Origin: an uncultured Bacteroidota bacterium
GTDB taxonomy: Bacteria > Bacteroidota > Bacteroidia > Chitinophagales > Chitinophagaceae
NCBI GenBank assembly: GCA_946479615.1
Contig: CAMLGR010000007.1
Span: 1 to 58,548, forward strand
Direction of reading: 5' to 3'
DNA: 58,548 nucleotides
Numbering within the stretch: position 1 is the stretch's first letter; each line of letters opens with the position of its first letter. A program made the position numbers and the translations under genes. Below the pieces are notes generated by a model that worked only from the letters and a program-made list of their open reading frames with translations, searched no databases and was not told the DNA's origin. This document shows, one piece after another, positions 16,839 to 25,458 of this stretch.

Positions 16839-18104
16839 ATGAGTATTGCGTTTCCCATCGTTGCCTGGGGCAATGGTACAAATATCTATGAGGTCAATAT
16901 CAGGCAGTATACCAGAGAAGGTACATTAAAAGCGTTTATAGAACATATTCCCCGCCTGCATCACATGGGTGTGGATGTATTGTGGCTGATGCCGATTACT
17001 CCGATCAGCGTGGAAAAAAGACAGGGAAGCTGGGGGAGTTACTATGCTGCGAGTTCCTATACAGAAATAGATATCGCCTATGGTACTGGTGATGATTTTC
17101 GTGAACTGATCGCCACTGCACATTATCATGGCATGAAGGTGATTATTGACTGGGTAGCTAATCATACCGGGTACGATCATCAGTGGACGGTAAAAAATCC
17201 CGGCTGGTATCGCAAGGATGAAAAAGGAAATTTCACCGAAATCTATGGATGGATAGATGTGATTGATCTTAATTACGAGATCCCGGAATTACGTGCCGGT
17301 ATGATCGAAGCGATGAAACATTGGGTGAATGAATTTGATATCGATGGATTTCGTTGTGATATGGCAAGAACAGTTCCGCTTGATTTCTGGGTGGAGGCGC
17401 GGGGGGAATGTGACGCCATCCGTCCTTTATTCTGGCTCGCAGAATGCGAGATACTGGATTATCACGAAGCCTTTGATCTTACTTATGGATGGGAAGCCAT
17501 GCGTACAATCGATAAATACATGAAAGGGGAAATGTTGCTGGCTGATATTATTCCAATTCTTGGCGTGTATTCGAGGTATCCGATCGGTTCGCGCAAATTA
17601 CTATTCACTTCCAATCATGATGAGAATAGTGACCATGGCACTGAATATGAAAAATATGGATCAGCCGCATTAGCAATGGCTGTTTTTACATGTACCTGGC
17701 CAGGCATCCCTCTTATTTACTCCGGCCAGGAAAAACCGAATAAAAGAAGACTGGCTTTTTTTGAAAAGGATTTTATTGATTGGGAAGGTCCTGTAGAGCT
17801 CGATGCGTTTTATACGACACTGCTTACATTCCGTAAAAAAAACAAGGCCTTGCAGGAAAGCGCCTCGGTGGTAATATTGACTTCTCATCACCCCGATGTA
17901 TTGATTTATTTATGCCGTCGTCAAAATGATAGAGTATTGGTGTTATTGAACTTTTCGAAGGAGAAAGCCAGCTTTTATTTTGATCACCCGGCCGTACCTG
18001 GAAAATATCATGATTTATTTACCGGGGAAGCTGTGCAATTGGGAAGAAAAGAAAAATTCAATTTTGAACCGGGAGAGTACAAAGTGTATGATATTACGAA
18101 TTAG
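16839..18104 (+). CDS. Cytoplasmic GH13 alpha-amylase family enzyme
   Basis: A 421-residue GH13 enzyme without a signal peptide. Region I is DWVANHTGYDHQW, the nucleophile is Asp174 (GFRCDMART), the acid/base Glu202 (LAECE) and the third acid Asp261 (SNHDENS); all catalytic residues are present. It is shorter than amyA and belongs to a different GH13 subgroup, with a compact C-terminal beta domain after about residue 350. Likely substrates are maltodextrins or a related alpha-glucan; transferase activity is also possible, since GH13 regions alone do not separate the two. It follows amyA by 60 bp on the same strand. Confidence 0.85.
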   Translation: MSIAFPIVAWGNGTNIYEVNIRQYTREGTLKAFIEHIPRLHHMGVDVLWLMPITPISVEKRQGSWGSYYAASSYTEIDIAYGTGDDFRELIATAHYHGMKVIIDWVANHTGYDHQWTVKNPGWYRKDEKGNFTEIYGWIDVIDLNYEIPELRAGMIEAMKHWVNEFDIDGFRCDMARTVPLDFWVEARGECDAIRPLFWLAECEILDYHEAFDLTYGWEAMRTIDKYMKGEMLLADIIPILGVYSRYPIGSRKLLFTSNHDENSDHGTEYEKYGSAALAMAVFTCTWPGIPLIYSGQEKPNKRRLAFFEKDFIDWEGPVELDAFYTTLLTFRKKNKALQESASVVILTSHHPDVLIYLCRRQNDRVLVLLNFSKEKASFYFDHPAVPGKYHDLFTGEAVQLGRKEKFNFEPGEYKVYDITN

Positions 18105-18135
18105 TAATGTCATCATAAAAAGGGGTCACGCAGGG

Positions 18136-18158
18136 TTGCGATGAAATCATCATCGCAA
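18136..18158. other. Short inverted repeat after the GH13 gene
   Basis: TTGCGATGA and TCATCGCAA form 9-bp perfect arms with a 5-nt loop 31 bp past the GH13 stop. There is no T run, so it is a weak terminator candidate at best. Confidence 0.35.
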
Positions 18159-18243
18159 AACGTTTCGAGCTCCATAAGTATAGAATGAAAACCCATTCCA
18201 ATGTGGTTAAAAAAGCACGTTTACCGGGGGAATAAAAAGATGA

Positions 18244-18278
18244 ACCGAACCTATAAGGTTGAACCTTATAGGTTCGGT
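18244..18278. repeat. Perfect 17-bp inverted repeat with a 1-bp centre
   Basis: ACCGAACCTATAAGGTT, a single G, then the exact reverse complement. It lies in the 437-bp gap between the GH13 gene and the DUF4142 gene. With almost no loop it fits a cruciform or a dimeric protein site better than an RNA terminator. Apart from this and the hairpin at 18136, nothing was recognised in the gap. Confidence 0.7.
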
Positions 18279-18541
18279 CGGCTTGATGAAACCATCCTCC
18301 TGATACGTTTAAAAAACGATAGAATCACGTGAAAAGGGTTTAAATCCGGATTAATTAAACCGGTTTATGGAGGAAATAAATAAAGGTGCATTCGATTATG
18401 GTCTGCCGCCGTAAGACTTATGCGGAATATTTTACCCATCTCCCCCAATGTTAATAAACAATCACAAAAGTTCATTATCAAAACTTTAACTGGCACGAAT
18501 ATTTCTACTCTACTCGAAATCAACTACTAAATTTTATTGTT

Positions 18542-19123
18542 ATGAAAAAAAGAACAGGATTATTACTGGCATTACCATTCGCATTACTGGCCTGTAATAA
18601 CGAAGGAACAGATAGCGTGGCGCAAGCCGATTCTATCAACCAGGCAAAATTGGATTCCAGTAATTCAGCCGGTCAGCCGGTGATCACTGCCAGCGCTGAA
18701 ACATCTTCTTTCCTTGTAAATGCTGCCGATGGTGGCATGACAGAAGTTCAACTCGGACAAATTGCCCAGCAAAAAGCACTTAATGCCAAAGTAAAAGATT
18801 TTGGCGCCATGATGGTTCACGACCATACTGCTGCCGGCGAGCAGGTGAAAACACTGGCTTCCCAAAGAAATGTAACACTCCCCGATTCAGTCAGCAATGA
18901 TCATAAAGATGATATCAATAATATCATGAAAAAAACAGGAAAAGCATTTGATAAAGCCTTTATCGATGCCATGGTCAGCGATCATAAAAAAGTGATCTCC
19001 CTGTTTGAAGACGCTTCGAAAAATGTGAATGATACAGAAGTAAAAACATTCGTGGACAATACCCTGCCCAAGCTGCATATGCACCTTGATTCGGCTCAGG
19101 CTATCCAGAAAATGTTGAAATAG
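18542..19123 (+). CDS. DUF4142 lipoprotein (ferritin-like four-helix fold)
   Basis: A 193-residue protein with a lipoprotein signal (LLLALPFALLAC, Cys at residue 18) and the DUF4142 domain (about 55-190). Typical segments are AADGGMTEVQLGQIAQQKAL, VKDFGAMMVHDHTAAGEQ, and the C-terminal LPKLHMHLDSAQAI. The family is periplasmic, mostly helical and His-rich; its function is not settled, though it is often linked to stress. The gene stands alone with its own terminator at 19161-19211. Confidence 0.88.
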   Translation: MKKRTGLLLALPFALLACNNEGTDSVAQADSINQAKLDSSNSAGQPVITASAETSSFLVNAADGGMTEVQLGQIAQQKALNAKVKDFGAMMVHDHTAAGEQVKTLASQRNVTLPDSVSNDHKDDINNIMKKTGKAFDKAFIDAMVSDHKKVISLFEDASKNVNDTEVKTFVDNTLPKLHMHLDSAQAIQKMLK

Positions 19124-19160
19124 TTGAAATAATTACGGGATTCGTACCCTGTACTAAAAC

Positions 19161-19211
19161 AATGCAAAATGTAAAAGCAGGTCTCCAGGGATCACTTTTA
19201 CATTTTGCATT
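19161..19211 (+). terminator. Rho-independent terminator after DUF4142
   Basis: Perfect 17-bp arms AATGCAAAATGTAAAAG/CTTTTACATTTTGCATT around a 17-nt loop, followed by a T run. It lies 37 bp past the stop codon. Confidence 0.85.
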
Positions 19212-19241
19212 TTTTGCTGTATTGCTGTTTATCTTTATCGT

Positions 19242-19694
19242 ATGAAAATAAGCGCCGGTATCCTCCTTTTCAGGATCACTAAAAAAAATATCGAAGTCTT
19301 ACTCGCACATCCCGGCGGACCTTTCTGGAGAAATAAAGATGAAGGCGCCTGGACTATTCCCAAAGGAGAAACAGAAAATACTGAAGAATTACTCGCTACC
19401 GCTATCCGTGAATTCAATGAAGAAACAGGAAAACAATTGCAGGGGAATTTTATTGAATTAACTCCTGTCAAACAAAAATCAGGGAAATGGGTGCATGCAT
19501 GGGCGATAGAAGATGATATCGATCTAAAAGAGATGAAAAGCAATCATTTCGAAATAGAATGGCCGCCCAAATCAGGCAGGATGCAATCCTTTCCCGAAAT
19601 AGATAAAGCTGATTGGTTCACTATCGAAGAAGCGAAACAAAAAATTAACCCCGCACAGATTTCATTCCTCACCGAATTGCATAATCTCCTTTAG
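19242..19694 (+). CDS. NUDIX hydrolase
   Basis: A 150-residue cytoplasmic protein with the NUDIX box GETENTEELLATAIREFNEE followed by TG, which satisfies G-x5-E-x7-R-E-x2-E-E-x-G. Other family features are SAGILLFR at the N-terminus and AWTIPKGE before the box. It hydrolyses a nucleoside diphosphate linked to another group; the length and the N-terminal pattern resemble Ap4A or diphosphoinositol-type members, but the substrate is not certain. The start lies 31 bp after the DUF4142 terminator. TATCTTTA sits four bases before the ATG, so a very short leader is possible. Confidence 0.88.
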   Translation: MKISAGILLFRITKKNIEVLLAHPGGPFWRNKDEGAWTIPKGETENTEELLATAIREFNEETGKQLQGNFIELTPVKQKSGKWVHAWAIEDDIDLKEMKSNHFEIEWPPKSGRMQSFPEIDKADWFTIEEAKQKINPAQISFLTELHNLL

Positions 19695-19707
19695 CCTCCG
19701 TGATCCC

Positions 19708-19823
19708 CTGTGTCTCCTCCGTGGCTCTCTGTGTATAATTCTTGCAGGACAGATTCTGAATAAGGCTTTACTAAGAAACTGAACTCCCGGAGTTGTACGC
19801 AGAGAGCCACGGAGGAGACACAG
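19708..19823. repeat. 24-bp perfect inverted repeat between convergent genes
   Basis: Arm 19708-19731 starts CTGTGTCTCCTCCGTGG and its exact reverse complement lies at 19800-19823, 68 bp apart. It fills the gap between the NUDIX gene and the convergent small gene at 19836. The arms are simple and word-like (GAGACACAG, CACGGAGG), like the other inverted-repeat families in the window. Confidence 0.8.
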
Positions 19824-19835
19824 AGGGCCGCAGAG

Positions 19836-20075
19836 CTATAACTTGTAATGCTTTTCGATCTCTTTCCCGGCTGCCTCCACCAGTTTATCTTCTCTTGGCT
19901 CATTCACCGACCATTTACAATTATTAAAGGACAGGTATCCAAAAGAAACATCATTCAATACAACATGATACGACGCAGGCTGACCATCTTCACTGGTCTT
20001 TTCCGAAGGATTCACCCAACCTTTGAATCGCTTTCCATTATACTCAAACTCGATATCGAAAATAGTATCTTCCAT
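19836..20075 (-). CDS. Small conserved-looking protein of unknown function
   Basis: A 79-residue soluble protein (MEDTIFDIEFEYNGKRFKGWV...) with a beta-rich pattern and no signal peptide. I do not recognise a named domain. Its stop lies next to the inverted repeat at 19800, and its start is only 3 bp past the ligD stop on the same strand, so it is almost certainly co-transcribed with ligD and may be functionally tied to it. Confidence 0.65.
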   Translation of the reverse strand: MEDTIFDIEFEYNGKRFKGWVNPSEKTSEDGQPASYHVVLNDVSFGYLSFNNCKWSVNEPREDKLVEAAGKEIEKHYKL

Positions 20076-20078
20076 AAT

Positions 20079-22763
20079 TTATAACTTTTGCAATGCCCCG
20101 ATGGCTTTTTTCATATTAATTCCTTTCCCAAGCACAGGTTTAAAAATATCACCCTGTTCTTTGATCCTGGCTATTGCATTGTGAATAGTAAAATCTTTCA
20201 TCTGCATTCCTTTCTTCACTTCGTCCCAATGCAGGGGCATCGATACCGTAGCGCCCGGTTTTGGCCGTAATGAATAGGCAGCGGCAAGTGTGGCCTGTGG
20301 ACGATTCTGTAAAAAATCAATATAGATCTTTCCCTTCCTGTTAGCCGTTGCGCGTTCAATACTCGTAAATTCCGGCAATTGCTCCTGTACCAGCGAAGCG
20401 ATCAGCCTTCCAAATTCTTTTGATGCTTCATACGTATACTTTGCAGCAAGCGGTATATAAATATGAATACCCGTCGAGCCGGAAGTTTTACAATAGCAAT
20501 CCACGCCCGCACTTTCCAAAACCTGTCTTGTCATCTGTGCGGTCTCTATTACCTGTTCAAATTTATTTTTATTAGGATCAAGATCGATAATGCACCAGTC
20601 GGGATGATCGGGCGATTGCACACGGCTGCTCCAGGGGTTGATTTCGATACAGCCCAGCGATGCCATGTATAAAAGATCGGCTTCCTTCCGGCAGACCATA
20701 TAATTCTTATTTTTTCCTTCACTGCGATACGGAAATGTATCGATCCAGTCAGGCACTTTCCCGGTCACATCTTTTTGGTAAAAACTCTCTCCATTAATAC
20801 CTCCAGGGAAACGATTTAGCGATTGCGGCCTGTCTTTTAAATATGGCAGGATATAAGGTGCTGCCTGGTAATAATAATTCAGCATATCCCTTTTCGTCAC
20901 TTTATCTTTTGGCCAGTACAGTTTACTCAGGTTGGTGAGCTTCAGTGAATGTCCATTGATCACCCGCTCCTGCTGTTCATCCACAGGGTTCAATAATGTT
21001 TTCCGTTCACCCGTACCATGTTTCGCAATGATCTTCTCTTTATGCAAAACCGATTCTTTCACCACCTTCCTGGTGGGCTTCGCCTTTTCTACTTTTACCT
21101 CTTTTGCTTTTTTATCGATCCGCATACCTTCAAACGAAGGATGGCGCATCACCTCATCACTGGTCATCTCCGTAAACGATACTTCACATACCAGTTCTGG
21201 TTCCAGCCAGGTAGCGGTGGCTTGCGGAGGATTGGGCCGGAAACGGGATGGTTTGTTTACATCGGGTTCGGTATCGAATGGATTGACTTTACGGACCAAG
21301 GGCTTGAATTGTTTCATCATATCCTTTTGCACCTGGTCGCTGAAACCTGTACCAATCTTACCGGTATAATGCAGTTTGCCATTTTTAAATACACCCACCA
21401 GCAAAGCGCTGAATGCTTTTGAACTTCCCTTATTATTGGTATATCCTCCAATCACCACTTCCTGGCGATTGGCTACTTTTATCTTCAACCACTCTTTGGA
21501 ACGAAAACCCGGCGTATACAAGCTATCCGCCTTCTTCGCGATAATACCTTCCAGCTTTAATTTCCTGGCAACATCAAAAAATTCAGTGCCCGTAGCATCG
21601 AAATTCTGGCTCACATGGATCAGCGGATGTTCTGATAAAATAGCCGCGAGTTTTTCCCTGCGTTCCGTAAGCGGAAGATCCATCAATGAATATCCATCAT
21701 ACCATAGCAGGTCAAATACATAATACAGCAATTGCCCGTCGGCTTCACTGCGCCAGTTTTGTAATTGGCCAAAACTGGAAATACCTTCTTCATTGGAAAC
21801 GATCACTTCTCCGTCAAGTATGGCTTCCATATTCAATTCTGTCAATGCACCGGTGACCGGGTAAAATTTTTCATTAAATGATTTATCATTTCTCGAAAGC
21901 AATTCCACTTTTCCCTTATGCAAATGTGCCACGGCACGGTAACCGTCCCATTTCACTTCGTATAACCAATTGCCTGAATCAAAAGGTTTATCTACCAGGG
22001 TCGCCAGCATGGGTGAAATATGACCGGGAAATTTTGTTTTTACCCCAATTGCTTTCCCCGGACCGGCAGTTGTTCTCTTCTTTACAGCTGTTCTTTTCCC
22101 AGGATTGTTTTTTATTTTTTCTTTAGCTGTCGCTTTCTTTTTAGTAGTACCGGGTTCAATCGTTTTCCTTCCATATACTTTATCCGGCTCCTTTTCCATC
22201 TGTGCGATATTCTTACCAGAGATCACCGATTTATCTTTTTTAGTGATATCTGCTTTCTTTGCGTATTTATCCTTCATCTTCATCAGCAACCAGGAGTTTT
22301 CGCCCTGGTAAGAAGATTTAACCAGTGCATAATTACCTTTCAATTTTTCTCCATGCAATGCAAATACCAGCTTCCCTTTATGTAACTGATGAAGAAGATT
22401 TTTCTCCATCGCTTTTTTATTATCGAATGATTCTTCTGCTGTTTCATAGGTTCCTTCATCCCATACGATAACAGTACCCCCTCCATATTGTCCCCTGGGA
22501 ATAATGCCTTCAAAATCGCGGTAATCGTAAGGATGGTCTTCCACCATCATCGCCAGGCGTTTGACATCCGGATCGGTAGATGGACCTTTAGGTACCGCCC
22601 AGCTTTTTAAAACACCTTCCATTTCCAGCCGGAAATCATAGTGCAGGTGAGAAGCGTCGTGTTTCTGCACCACGAAACGAAGTTGCGCCCCATTGGCTTT
22701 TCCACCTGTTGGTTCCGGCGTTTTGGAAAAAGAACGTTTTTTCCTATAGGTTGCTAATGACAT
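20079..22763 (-). CDS. ligD: ATP-dependent DNA ligase D (PE-ligase-polymerase), NHEJ repair
   Basis: An 894-residue three-domain repair enzyme. The N-terminal phosphoesterase domain (about 1-165) has FVVQKHDASHLHYDFRLE. A Lys-rich linker (about 165-240) follows. The ligase domain has the adenylated Lys271 in YEVKWDGYRAV and ends near residue 540. The C-terminal primase/polymerase domain (about 610-890) has DLD metal ligands at 727-729 and TSGSTGIHIYIPL. All catalytic motifs are present. LigD seals double-strand breaks together with Ku, but no Ku gene is found in this window. It leads a tight minus-strand pair with the 79-residue gene. Confidence 0.96.
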   Translation of the reverse strand: MSLATYRKKRSFSKTPEPTGGKANGAQLRFVVQKHDASHLHYDFRLEMEGVLKSWAVPKGPSTDPDVKRLAMMVEDHPYDYRDFEGIIPRGQYGGGTVIVWDEGTYETAEESFDNKKAMEKNLLHQLHKGKLVFALHGEKLKGNYALVKSSYQGENSWLLMKMKDKYAKKADITKKDKSVISGKNIAQMEKEPDKVYGRKTIEPGTTKKKATAKEKIKNNPGKRTAVKKRTTAGPGKAIGVKTKFPGHISPMLATLVDKPFDSGNWLYEVKWDGYRAVAHLHKGKVELLSRNDKSFNEKFYPVTGALTELNMEAILDGEVIVSNEEGISSFGQLQNWRSEADGQLLYYVFDLLWYDGYSLMDLPLTERREKLAAILSEHPLIHVSQNFDATGTEFFDVARKLKLEGIIAKKADSLYTPGFRSKEWLKIKVANRQEVVIGGYTNNKGSSKAFSALLVGVFKNGKLHYTGKIGTGFSDQVQKDMMKQFKPLVRKVNPFDTEPDVNKPSRFRPNPPQATATWLEPELVCEVSFTEMTSDEVMRHPSFEGMRIDKKAKEVKVEKAKPTRKVVKESVLHKEKIIAKHGTGERKTLLNPVDEQQERVINGHSLKLTNLSKLYWPKDKVTKRDMLNYYYQAAPYILPYLKDRPQSLNRFPGGINGESFYQKDVTGKVPDWIDTFPYRSEGKNKNYMVCRKEADLLYMASLGCIEINPWSSRVQSPDHPDWCIIDLDPNKNKFEQVIETAQMTRQVLESAGVDCYCKTSGSTGIHIYIPLAAKYTYEASKEFGRLIASLVQEQLPEFTSIERATANRKGKIYIDFLQNRPQATLAAAYSLRPKPGATVSMPLHWDEVKKGMQMKDFTIHNAIARIKEQGDIFKPVLGKGINMKKAIGALQKL

Positions 22764-22801
22764 ATACTAATGAGATTAAATTTTATGCCACAAATAGCAG
22801 G

Positions 22802-23302
22802 TCACCGATCCGTTTTTTCTTTCATGATAAAACTGATCCGTCCATTGGTCTCTATAAATGCTTTCTCCACCTGTTCGAGTGAATTATTGCGTGTCTCCAG
22901 CCGCAGGCTTTCCCGGAGGTCGGTTTCGGTCAGCGAGGCTTTGTGCAGGTTACTATGAAGGATAGCGTCATTCTCATACAGCACACGATGATTTCCTTTG
23001 ATCAGGGATTCCATCTTTTTGTTTTTGCAGGACAACCATCCCAGCAGGCGATGAACAAAGATCATGGCTGTAGCAGCGGCGATCGTTGACCAGAAAGGAG
23101 AAGCGCCCACAATGCCTCTTGCGAGCACCGATCCCATCGTGATCATAATGATCGTATCAAAACCCGATCGCTTCCCAAAAATCCTTACGCCACCGATACG
23201 GATCAGCACAAGCGTGAAAAGAAAGACAACCATCGCCCGGATACCCATCTGCAAAGGCGTTAATTGTTCGCCTGTTCCCCATAAAATATGCCATTGGTTC
23301 AT
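22802..23302 (-). CDS. DUF421 (YetF-like) membrane protein
   Basis: A 166-residue protein with three N-terminal membrane helices (about 20-95) and a soluble C-terminal domain. It matches DUF421 in RIGGVRIFGKRSGFDTIIMITMGS and in the NHRVLYENDAILHSNLHKASLTETDL segment. The family is found in stress and spore-related settings in other bacteria, with no agreed function. Its start codon overlaps the stop of the pyrophosphatase gene by 4 bp, so the two are translationally coupled. The next gene on this strand, ligD, begins 38 bp downstream. Confidence 0.88.
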   Translation of the reverse strand: MNQWHILWGTGEQLTPLQMGIRAMVVFLFTLVLIRIGGVRIFGKRSGFDTIIMITMGSVLARGIVGASPFWSTIAAATAMIFVHRLLGWLSCKNKKMESLIKGNHRVLYENDAILHSNLHKASLTETDLRESLRLETRNNSLEQVEKAFIETNGRISFIMKEKTDR

Positions 23303-23775
23303 TGTTGTTGATTGATAAGCTTGACTGCTTTAGAAGCATTGATCACTTTCAATATCTTAAATTCTTTTTCCGATGCCTTATTATACGCCGCAAAGAAATC
23401 CTCTGTTTCTGCCCGTTGTTCCTTCGGAAGATCAGCGATATCATCGATATCTTTGAACTGTTTGGATAATACGGGCACAAAAAAGAAACGATCATTACGA
23501 ATTGTTTTCCCCTTTTCAGTTTGCTCCGCCAGTATAGCACCGATCAACCGGCACTCTATCACACAGCCTGGAAAACTTTTGAATTCGGAGATCACCAGTG
23601 CATCGAGGGGATCCTTATCTTCGCCCATTGTTCCCGGGATAATACCAAAATCAAAAGGGAACATCATTCCCACCGGTAATATCTTCTTTAATTTGAATCG
23701 TCCGGAGTTCTTATCCAGCGTATATTTCTCTGCACTGCCCTTTGGTGTTTCAATAATTATATCGATTGATTTCAT
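23299..23775 (-). CDS. ppa: Inorganic pyrophosphatase (family I)
   Basis: About 158 residues from ATG 23775 (MKSIDIIIETPKGS); the longer frame to 23811 adds 12 unlikely residues. The family I signature EDKDPLDALV is intact, and KYTLDKNSGRFKLKKILP and FPFDFGIIPGTMGED match the active-site strands. It hydrolyses pyrophosphate released by polymerases and ligases. It overlaps DUF421 by 4 bp and precedes ligD on the same strand. An uncharacterised membrane gene and a repair ligase downstream of a pyrophosphatase is an unusual neighbourhood for what is often a stand-alone housekeeping gene. Confidence 0.9.
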   Translation of the reverse strand: MKSIDIIIETPKGSAEKYTLDKNSGRFKLKKILPVGMMFPFDFGIIPGTMGEDKDPLDALVISEFKSFPGCVIECRLIGAILAEQTEKGKTIRNDRFFFVPVLSKQFKDIDDIADLPKEQRAETEDFFAAYNKASEKEFKILKVINASKAVKLINQQQ

Positions 23776-23859
23776 ATTTAAGGCATGGAAATTCTGTGCC
23801 AGCCCTGCCATTAGCCGCCTTCCTTTGGCATCATTTTGACGGCTTTATTATAAAAAGTT

Positions 23860-25398
23860 ATGCAACGTGATGGAATGTGTAAAAGCCTCTGGCAGGAAAC
23901 AGCGGGTGAATATCTTCCTGCTGCAGGTAGTAAAAAAGACAACAGTTCCTTTGATGTGATCATTGCCGGTGCCGGTATCACAGGCATTACTACGGGAATG
24001 CTCTTACAGAAAAAAGGATTGTCGGTATTGATTGCAGAAGCAAAAACAATCGGGTTTGGAACAACAGGCGGAACAACGGCACACCTCAATACGTTTCTTG
24101 ACACCCCTTATCACACGATTCAAAAAAATACTGGGGAAAAAAATGCTCAGTTGGTAGCAAAAAGTGTGCAGGCTTCTCTTGACCTTATCAGGAAGAATAT
24201 AGAAGAGTATGGTATCAATTGTGGTTATTCGCCATTACCGGCTTATTTATATTCAAAAGATGAAAAACAATCCAAAGAACTGGAGAATATTTTAAAAGGT
24301 GCACAGGATTGCAATGTTGCGGTGAATTCCAGCAATGATTTACCTGTTGATCTTCCTTTTGAAAAAGCAATACAATTTCCTGACCAGGCTGGTTTCCATC
24401 CTGTCCGGTATATAACAGCACTTGCCAAAGAGTTTGAAAAAGCTGGTGGCGTAATCATAGAAAACTGCCGCATTACAGATGTAGAAGAGAACAGCACCTG
24501 CGAGGTGACAAGCAGCAAAGGAAATTTCAGTAGCAGTCATTTTATTTATGCTACACATATTCCACCCGGGGTGAATTTGCTCCATTTCCGTTGTGCACCT
24601 TACCGCAGTTATGCACTGGCATTAAAACTGGAAAATGAAAAAGATTATATCTCATCGCTATTATACGATCTCGATGAACCTTATCATTATTATCGCACAC
24701 AGGAGATCGATGGAGAATTATTTTTTATAGCCGGGGGCGAGGATCATAAAACAGGGCATGAAGAAAATACAGAAGCCTGCTTTCGTAAACTGGAAGCGTA
24801 TGTACGTAACCTCTTTCCTGTAAAATCAGTCAGCAACCGCTGGTCATCACAATATTTTGAACCTGCAGATGGATTACCATATATCGGTCATTTACCCGGG
24901 CATCCCGGCAATATCTTTGTCGCTACCGGTTATGGCGGTAATGGAATGATCTATAGTGGTGTAGCGGCGATCCTGCTAAGCGATCTTATTACGGCAGGAA
25001 AAAGTGAATATGAAGATGTATTCGATCCGAACCGTGTAAAACCCATAGCAGGCTTTGCGAATTTTATAAAAGAAGCAGCTGATGTAACTGGTCATCTTAT
25101 CAGCACTTTATTACCTGCCGACAAATTAATTGAACTGGCTGATCTCGCTCCCGGCGAAGCGCGGGTGGTCAAGTACGAAGGCACAAGACTGGCGCTTTAT
25201 AAAAATGAACAGGGCCGTTTATATGCATTGAACGCTGCCTGTACGCATATCAAGTGTGAAGTGAGTTGGAACAATGCAGAAAAAAGTTGGGATTGCCCCT
25301 GTCATGGATCGAGATTTAGTTATAACGGTGAAATGCTTACCGCACCTGCCAGGAAGGACCTGGAAGTAGTAGAGATCATGAGGGCGGCGCTCAGGTAG
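23860..25398 (+). CDS. FAD-dependent oxidoreductase with C-terminal Rieske domain
   Basis: A 512-residue protein. The N-terminal FAD fold has the dinucleotide motif IIAGAGITGITTG near residue 35, followed by a DAO-type oxidase domain (GGTTAHLNTFLDTPY; later YGGNGMIYSGVAAILLSDLI near 370). The C-terminal Rieske [2Fe-2S] domain (about 430-512) has Cys461-T-H463 and CPCHGS ending the C-x-H-x15-C-x2-H ligand set, so all four ligands are present. It likely passes electrons from a substrate amine or sugar through FAD to the iron-sulfur centre, or the reverse; the substrate is unknown. It is divergent from the pyrophosphatase gene. A bidirectional terminator follows at 25412. Confidence 0.9.
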   Translation: MQRDGMCKSLWQETAGEYLPAAGSKKDNSSFDVIIAGAGITGITTGMLLQKKGLSVLIAEAKTIGFGTTGGTTAHLNTFLDTPYHTIQKNTGEKNAQLVAKSVQASLDLIRKNIEEYGINCGYSPLPAYLYSKDEKQSKELENILKGAQDCNVAVNSSNDLPVDLPFEKAIQFPDQAGFHPVRYITALAKEFEKAGGVIIENCRITDVEENSTCEVTSSKGNFSSSHFIYATHIPPGVNLLHFRCAPYRSYALALKLENEKDYISSLLYDLDEPYHYYRTQEIDGELFFIAGGEDHKTGHEENTEACFRKLEAYVRNLFPVKSVSNRWSSQYFEPADGLPYIGHLPGHPGNIFVATGYGGNGMIYSGVAAILLSDLITAGKSEYEDVFDPNRVKPIAGFANFIKEAADVTGHLISTLLPADKLIELADLAPGEARVVKYEGTRLALYKNEQGRLYALNAACTHIKCEVSWNNAEKSWDCPCHGSRFSYNGEMLTAPARKDLEVVEIMRAALR

Positions 25399-25411
25399 CA
25401 TCTAAAATATA

Positions 25412-25444
25412 AATGGGTGAATGATTCAGAACCATTCACCCATT
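25412..25444. terminator. Bidirectional terminator between convergent genes
   Basis: Perfect 12-bp arms AATGGGTGAATG/CATTCACCCATT with a 9-nt loop, lying between the oxidoreductase stop and the stop of the convergent basic-protein gene. A T run follows on the plus strand after a short gap. Confidence 0.75.
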
Positions 25445-25458
25445 CACTCTTCACTTTT

